Assembly (NCBI GenBank): GCA_001695595.3
Contig: MBPM02000059.1
Location: 124,001-188,000 of the forward strand
Length of the DNA: 64,000 bases
From: Plasmopara viticola
Taxonomy: Eukaryota > Oomycota > Peronosporomycetes > Peronosporales > Peronosporaceae
Direction: 5' to 3'
Every line of letters starts with the position of its first letter. The stretch's first letter is position 1. The translations under genes and the position numbers were made by a program. A model generated the notes under the pieces. The model did no database searches. It saw only the letters and a list, made by a program, of their open reading frames with translations, and had not been told where the DNA came from. This document shows positions 59,001 through 64,000 of the stretch, piece after piece.

Positions 59001-62000
59001 GTTTGTTGCAAAAAGCGACGATAAGAAGGCGATCCAAATTGTTTCCAGGAGAGATGCACCAGCAAAAAGGCTCACTCCTCTGATATGTCGTGAATAAGAA
59101 GCCCCTTGTTCTAAAAAAACACAAGCTATAGCTCAGTTACTCGAGCCAAGTGTTAATAAACCTAAGCAATTCCGGTGAAGATAATGCTGCTACTTTGGCT
59201 GAAGCAAGCAAGAGCACTTGTTTGTATCAAAGTAGACCGATAAAGTAAACGTTCGTCTGATTAAGGAGCTGTAAAGGGCTGATAGAAGCCTCATCTCCAA
59301 AACCAAAAAGCCAAAGGCAAAAGCTTGAGCGAGGGTCCACCGAGAAAGGAAGAACATATGATAGACGTGTAGATGATGCGCGCATTTGGTGACCTTGAGT
59401 TCGAGAGGTACTTACCCATGAAAGCTTTAATGGTGCAACAAACCGTGTTGGAGGGTTGTTTTTTTAGCCATTGTACGACTATAAAAAGCCAGTTCAAATA
59501 CAACGCACTCCAACAGAAAATGACCCTGACACTGGCAGTCAAAGATTGTCAGATGTGGCTGCCCCTTCTTTTAGCTTGCTCTTTTTGGTGACGAGAAGCA
59601 GCTTTTGCGTGGACTAATGTAAAGCGGTGGTGAACAGTTGACGGCTTGAATAATTGTGTGAGATTATTAAATCATCTCAAACTATGGTAGACCCCGGCGC
59701 ATCGAATGACCGTGTACACTAGTGCATGAGGACTGTTTTTGTAAAAGGGAGCAAAACGTCGATGTCTGCTTGACTTACTATGTGGATTAAGAAGTCACTG
59801 TAGCCAAATAGATCTGGTTGAGATATTTAGAAGAAAATTAGGCAAATATAGCTCGACGTTGTGCGTGTCGTGGGTAAAAGACACATGTCTTAGATTGATT
59901 GGTGGGGCAAAACCATTGGCTCTAGCTGCTCAATTTTGCAAAGTGAGATATTTGCAAGTCATGATACTTTTGTACGGCCTCGAAAGAACGCCTGGGAAAG
60001 TATACACCCCAAATGATTAGGAAAGGTACACGAAGGCAGACGTGACGACGTCTTTATAACCGTTTTGCGAGCATTGCTGGTAGCAATGGCTGACAAAGGC
60101 GCTAAATGAAACGCATTAAATGTGCGTAAGATAGCTCTGTAGATAAGTAATTTTACCACAACACGAAATGTGATTTCATGCCCGCGAACACGCTTAAACA
60201 GCCAGCAGTCCAACACTGCTGCGATTTTTCATTTAATACTGTCAAGCTCTAAAGAGCTAAGTCTAGAGGAAAATAATCACGCACCCATCATGAAGACATA
60301 AGCTTTTTCCAGATACCCATACGTCAGTAATGGACGTGCACGTTGACGTATGCATAATCTGTGTATGTCTTTTTCAGCCTCCTCCGGAACATGCACGGAT
60401 TGTGTGCCACAGCTAAGCAGAGAAGATATATTTATTTGGCAGCACATGAATCCATTGACCTTCAGTCTGAGCATCCACATGTAGGACAAGAAGCCGCTCA
60501 TTTACGGCATTCGGAGAGAGCGAATCTGTATCAAGCTGACCCCTTTTGATTGGCACTTTGAATTGTTTCAACTTTCACTTGAAATAGCTGAATTCGAGGC
60601 GGATCTTTGCTGAGACTTACCATCAACATCTTCACCTTAGTTTTCCTCGTGGAGTGGCTTCCGTATCATGAAGGCTGTTTGCCCCCTCTACTCATGAAGC
60701 TCCCGCCTTCTTTGCTTGCGGTTAAATAGTGTGATCACTGTTAGATCTTTAGCCCATCAGACAAAATTTGTTTCCGAGTGTTCCTTTGTGCGTCACCCAC
60801 ACCTGATCATGTAAATCAAGACCACCTTACTCCTATATTTAAAAAAAATTCTTGTTTTCAATGAAAGCATTAAGCTTCGTAGGCTCTCACCCACATAAGG
60901 TGCAATTGCCGGGACTGCCTGAGCCTGTGCTGTCTGATTCCTGGAGCACTAGCTTTGCTCGTAGAGTCTTAACGCCATGAATCATCCCAGCTGCTTGGCC
61001 GCAGAGAGGGCTGCAAATATAGCCCCCTAATCAGGTCCATGGAAGCCAACGATTAAGTTTTCCGATGTAGAACATTCAGTGCCGCGAAATGCTGCTAAAA
61101 GGGAAACGATCTATGATCGCAAATCACGAATGCCACCACTTTTGAGCAATTCGTCCCACTCTGGTCCGGCAAATGCGGGAGGGTGGATTTTTTTTTAATT
61201 TAGAAACTTTGATTGTCAAATTATTCGCGTCACACAGCACGTTACACAAAAGAGGCGTGCAGAAGTACGTAAAACATGTCCTTGAGGCTCATTTGCCTCA
61301 ATGAAAATGCTTAGCTTGCTTGACCCTGGACCGTGATCGACTAGCCGCAAGTTTCTTGCTTAATCGCTTGCATTGCCGCTGGTTTGAAATGTACGCTTGC
61401 CTGAACCGCAGGCACTACCAATCTTAAAAAGCTTCTTGAGCTTTTTACTTGATTGGGTTGCTACGCTTAAAACTAAAAAAATGTTAAAGTAGCATAAATC
61501 CGCTCACTGATTTAATGATCGTTGCGTGCATGGGACTCATACATTTATTTTTGATCGTAATATTGGTACGAAGAATATCCATTTTGTTATCCTTCGATAG
61601 GCAATCCGGTTTTGTATAGGGTGTCTAATGACATTTTTTTGAATTACAAAGAGCCGCAGTCGCTATTTGGTCGTAACACAGAAGCTAGGGCTTTGCACTC
61701 TGACACAATGGAAAAGAAGCCTACGGAGGCATATATTATGGTGCAAAGTAATGAAGTGTCGAAGCCAAGAAGGAGGATTGGAAGGCACCCCGTGATGCAT
61801 TCCACAGGGTAGTGGACGCTACGACTGAAGCACAATTTTTGGCATCGTGATTTATTATTTTATCTTTCACAGAGACAGCTTTGTGTTGATGACGTGTGGT
61901 TTCATAAAAAAGTGTCAGCACATTATTCGCTGCTGAACGAAATGTACAATTCACTATGGCGGTCGATACGTCGCGTGATCATGGCAACTTGATGGTCGCT

Positions 62001-63770
62001 AGGTCTTTCCAAAAATACAACTCGTCCACCATCAAGAAGATGTAACACTGGTGGCTTCTAAATATCACTCCTCGATGGCAGAGTCTACGGTGAAGTCGCC
62101 AAAAAGATAAACGCAACGAGAATGAGGTGAGGTGTTTTTGCAAGTACGCGGTGTCGGCGCGATTTGACTCGTTTGTCCATGCACCGACAGACGCCTTAGC
62201 CTTACACGATGTGTCATTAGTTACCAATCCGGGAATCATTCCCAAATTTTCCGTGTGCACACATAATTTTGGAACTTCTAAATCAGTTGATACTACTGTA
62301 AATCGCTAGCTTAGCGCTTTGAGCGCTCTTACGAATATAATTCAGGCGGAAAAGTCATATACAAAGTCATATATCGCCGCATGTTTCCAACTTGCCAGAG
62401 AGACCGAGCATCGTTTTTAACAGATGCACGCGTTTATGGTGCTGAGTGCACGACGCATAGGTATAGTTACAAGCTAAAGAGCGATAGAGTCGATAGTAAA
62501 GGTCGATCAACTTCAAGTCCTTCGCCAGAGAGTCAACCAGAATCCCAGGCAGAAGGTTTTATATGTACAGGTATTATATATGCTGTGGAGGGAGATTGAC
62601 GCTTCTACTGTAATAAGCAATTAAGGTTGCTGTCGGCTAACAATCAAGATAAAGAAGAAAATTCTGAGGAACTACGCGTACAAAAAACATTGCAATGTTT
62701 GCGATCCGCACGTTTGTCGGGAACGGCGATAGAAAGGATACCGGAACATATCACTCATGATCGGGATATGCAAATCGAGCTTTGCTCGATCTGTTTCCAT
62801 CCGTCGTTGTTGTCTTTCGTCGGCCACCGCACACTATGTCCACATCTCACAGACTCGCTCTTGTATAAATATTCCAGCTGCTCAGACCACTTGGTCACTC
62901 ACTTTGAGCTTACGGACTCTGCCTCTCCTGATAAGCGTCTAGTAACAGCCCGTCAATAAGATCGGCTCGTTGTCGCCGCCCTTTCACCTCTCGTCCGTTT
63001 CGGCCTCGAGGGTCGCTTAAGCAGCTTGATAGGCATCTGCAGTCATAACGGCCCCAAGGCCGGTAATTACTTAGTCAAGGTCACAAAGGTGTTCTTATCG
63101 TTAAGCCCACGCGTTTGGAAATATTTTAATCTTTTTGCGTTAAAGCACAGCTGCAATGTTTGCTAAGAAACTAAGCACACTAGTTGATCATCAATCCGGC
63201 GTTAAAATCTGACCCACTTTTTGCTTGCCAGAAACATAATGTTGAGCGCAAAGAACATGCCTACCTATATCTACAAGTTAAGAACTAAGGCAAGTGCCTC
63301 TATTCAGCCGTTACGAAAAGAAAAGGGCCAGTTCCAATGTCGCGGCGTCGCCAAGAGACGTGCAGATCTGCCCAGGTGTCGCTCGCCTTTCATGAGTGGC
63401 GCCAGGAAAGAAACTGACACCCTCTGGGCCTTAGACAACACTTGTCACTTTGCAATCCGCAGCACGCCCCTAAGAAAGACTTTTCAATAACGTGCGACGC
63501 CCATCAAATCGAGTCATTCCTTCCGTTACAAACTAGTTGAAAGGGAAAAAAGTATCTACGATCGCACAATTCAACTCATCAATAAAGGTCATCTCTCCCT
63601 ATCACGGCGTTGCTTTCGTGAGTTCTCTACAATTTGAAGTTTGCAAGAAGCTTACCGACGACCGGAGAGGCGACACCGACTTTCACTTGTCTCGCACCTC
63701 GAACGCCGCGTCGCACCTGTACTCTGATTGGCTTAAAGCTCTTTTGAGCGTGTCGTGAAAGGCAACCTTG
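53040..63770. other. 10.7-kb gene-poor region
   Basis: AT-rich, with only short frames. The longest (53788-54291, 167 codons) is cysteine-rich and has no recognisable domain or coding bias. Short frames at 62381-62959 are serine/glutamate-rich and also unrecognised. I saw no convincing retroelement motif, tRNA or rRNA. Confidence 0.5.
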
Positions 63771-63771
63771 C

Positions 63772-63778
63772 TCACTCT
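63772..63778 (+). promoter_or_regulatory. initiator-like element of the right-edge gene
   Basis: TCACTCT fits YCAYTYY and is followed by AAATTGC, resembling the flanking promoter region of oomycete genes. It lies about 35-40 bases before the ATG at 63813. Confidence 0.4.
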
Positions 63779-63812
63779 GGAAATTGCCGCGTCAACTGAA
63801 AAACTCTCAATA

Positions 63813-64000
63813 ATGGAGCCACCAAGTCATGCACGTCTGGTGGCAATGCGCTTGCTAAACGCCTCCAATACACCGGAGAGGCAGCAAAAGACGAAAAAAT
63901 CGTCGCATGTGTGTCTGTCTCCTACTGACCCGAGCGAGGACCCACTAGCCATGGCCTCGCCCGTGCTCACAGGCAAGTCAATGCCCGTCACATCGCCGAA
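63813..64000 (+). CDS. 5' end of an unidentified protein-coding gene (runs off the window)
   Basis: Open from ATG 63813 to the window edge: 62 codons plus two bases, with no stop. It starts MEPPSHARLVAMRLLNAS and continues into a Ser/Pro/Lys-rich, probably disordered segment. Base composition is more GC-rich than the preceding 10 kb, like the housekeeping genes here. No domain is present in the visible part. Confidence 0.55.
   Translation, partial: MEPPSHARLVAMRLLNASNTPERQQKTKKSSHVCLSPTDPSEDPLAMASPVLTGKSMPVTSP

Noticed and set aside
1..64000. CRISPR arrays, operons, tRNA or rRNA genes
   Set aside because: No regularly spaced repeats and no cloverleaf with matching A and B boxes were found by eye. 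The genome is eukaryotic. A tRNAscan run would be needed to exclude a tRNA completely.

Overview
The window looks like nuclear DNA of an oomycete (Phytophthora or downy-mildew type). The grounds are intron-poor, compact genes with short GT-AG introns, a START-like/FYVE-finger protein of the kind oomycetes have expanded, initiator-like elements matching YCAYTYY about 35 bases before start codons, a mitochondrial 2-oxoglutarate dehydrogenase E2, and long AT-rich stretches of decayed repeats between gene islands. I cannot name the species.

Layout. Bases 1-16,000 are gene-poor. They hold decayed interspersed repeats: a three-copy family called R here, an inverted pair of possible Gypsy gag fragments, and repeats A and B. 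From 16.1 to 36.1 kb lies a locus with large-scale inverted symmetry. A START/FYVE gene on the plus strand (16107-17393) is mirrored by a near-identical paralogue on the minus strand (33732-34967). A coding-like unit of unknown function (unit X) is present as two degraded inverted arms (19520-21300 plus, 22220-23735 minus). The right half holds an intact 2,905-codon Sfi1-type centrin-binding gene (23718-32435, minus). The left half keeps only a broken copy of its 5' end and upstream region (18296-19220). The simplest reading is an old inverted segmental duplication of FYVE-Sfi1-X whose left copy lost most of Sfi1 and was partly rearranged.

From 36.1 to 43.8 kb is a transposon-rich stretch. 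It holds a complete but dead Ty1/copia element (37721-42142) with 146-bp LTRs and a 5-bp target duplication. Two full-length copies of a short retroelement of SINE type lie at 37256-37581 and 43119-43450, each flanked by its own perfect 11-12 bp target duplication. A third, truncated, inverted copy is at about 37037-37151.

From 43.9 to 53.0 kb is a dense housekeeping island: ribosomal protein L11/uL5 (three exons, the first being only the ATG), the TFIIH helicase XPD/Rad3, a Trf4-like nucleotidyltransferase with two TRAF-type zinc fingers, dihydroorotase (two exons), and dihydrolipoamide succinyltransferase with two lipoyl domains. XPD and the nucleotidyltransferase are divergent with 87 bases between them. 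RPL11/XPD and nucleotidyltransferase/dihydroorotase converge with gaps of 75 and 51 bases. From 53.0 to 63.8 kb I could support no gene. A new protein-coding gene starts at 63813 and runs off the right edge.

These genes do not form one pathway: they serve translation, transcription-coupled repair, RNA tailing, pyrimidine synthesis, the TCA cycle, centrin-based structures and probable lipid/membrane binding. The most notable items are the TRAF-finger/nucleotidyltransferase fusion, the two-lipoyl succinyltransferase, the giant Sfi1 protein, the inverted duplication with signs of gene conversion, and the SINE-like family.
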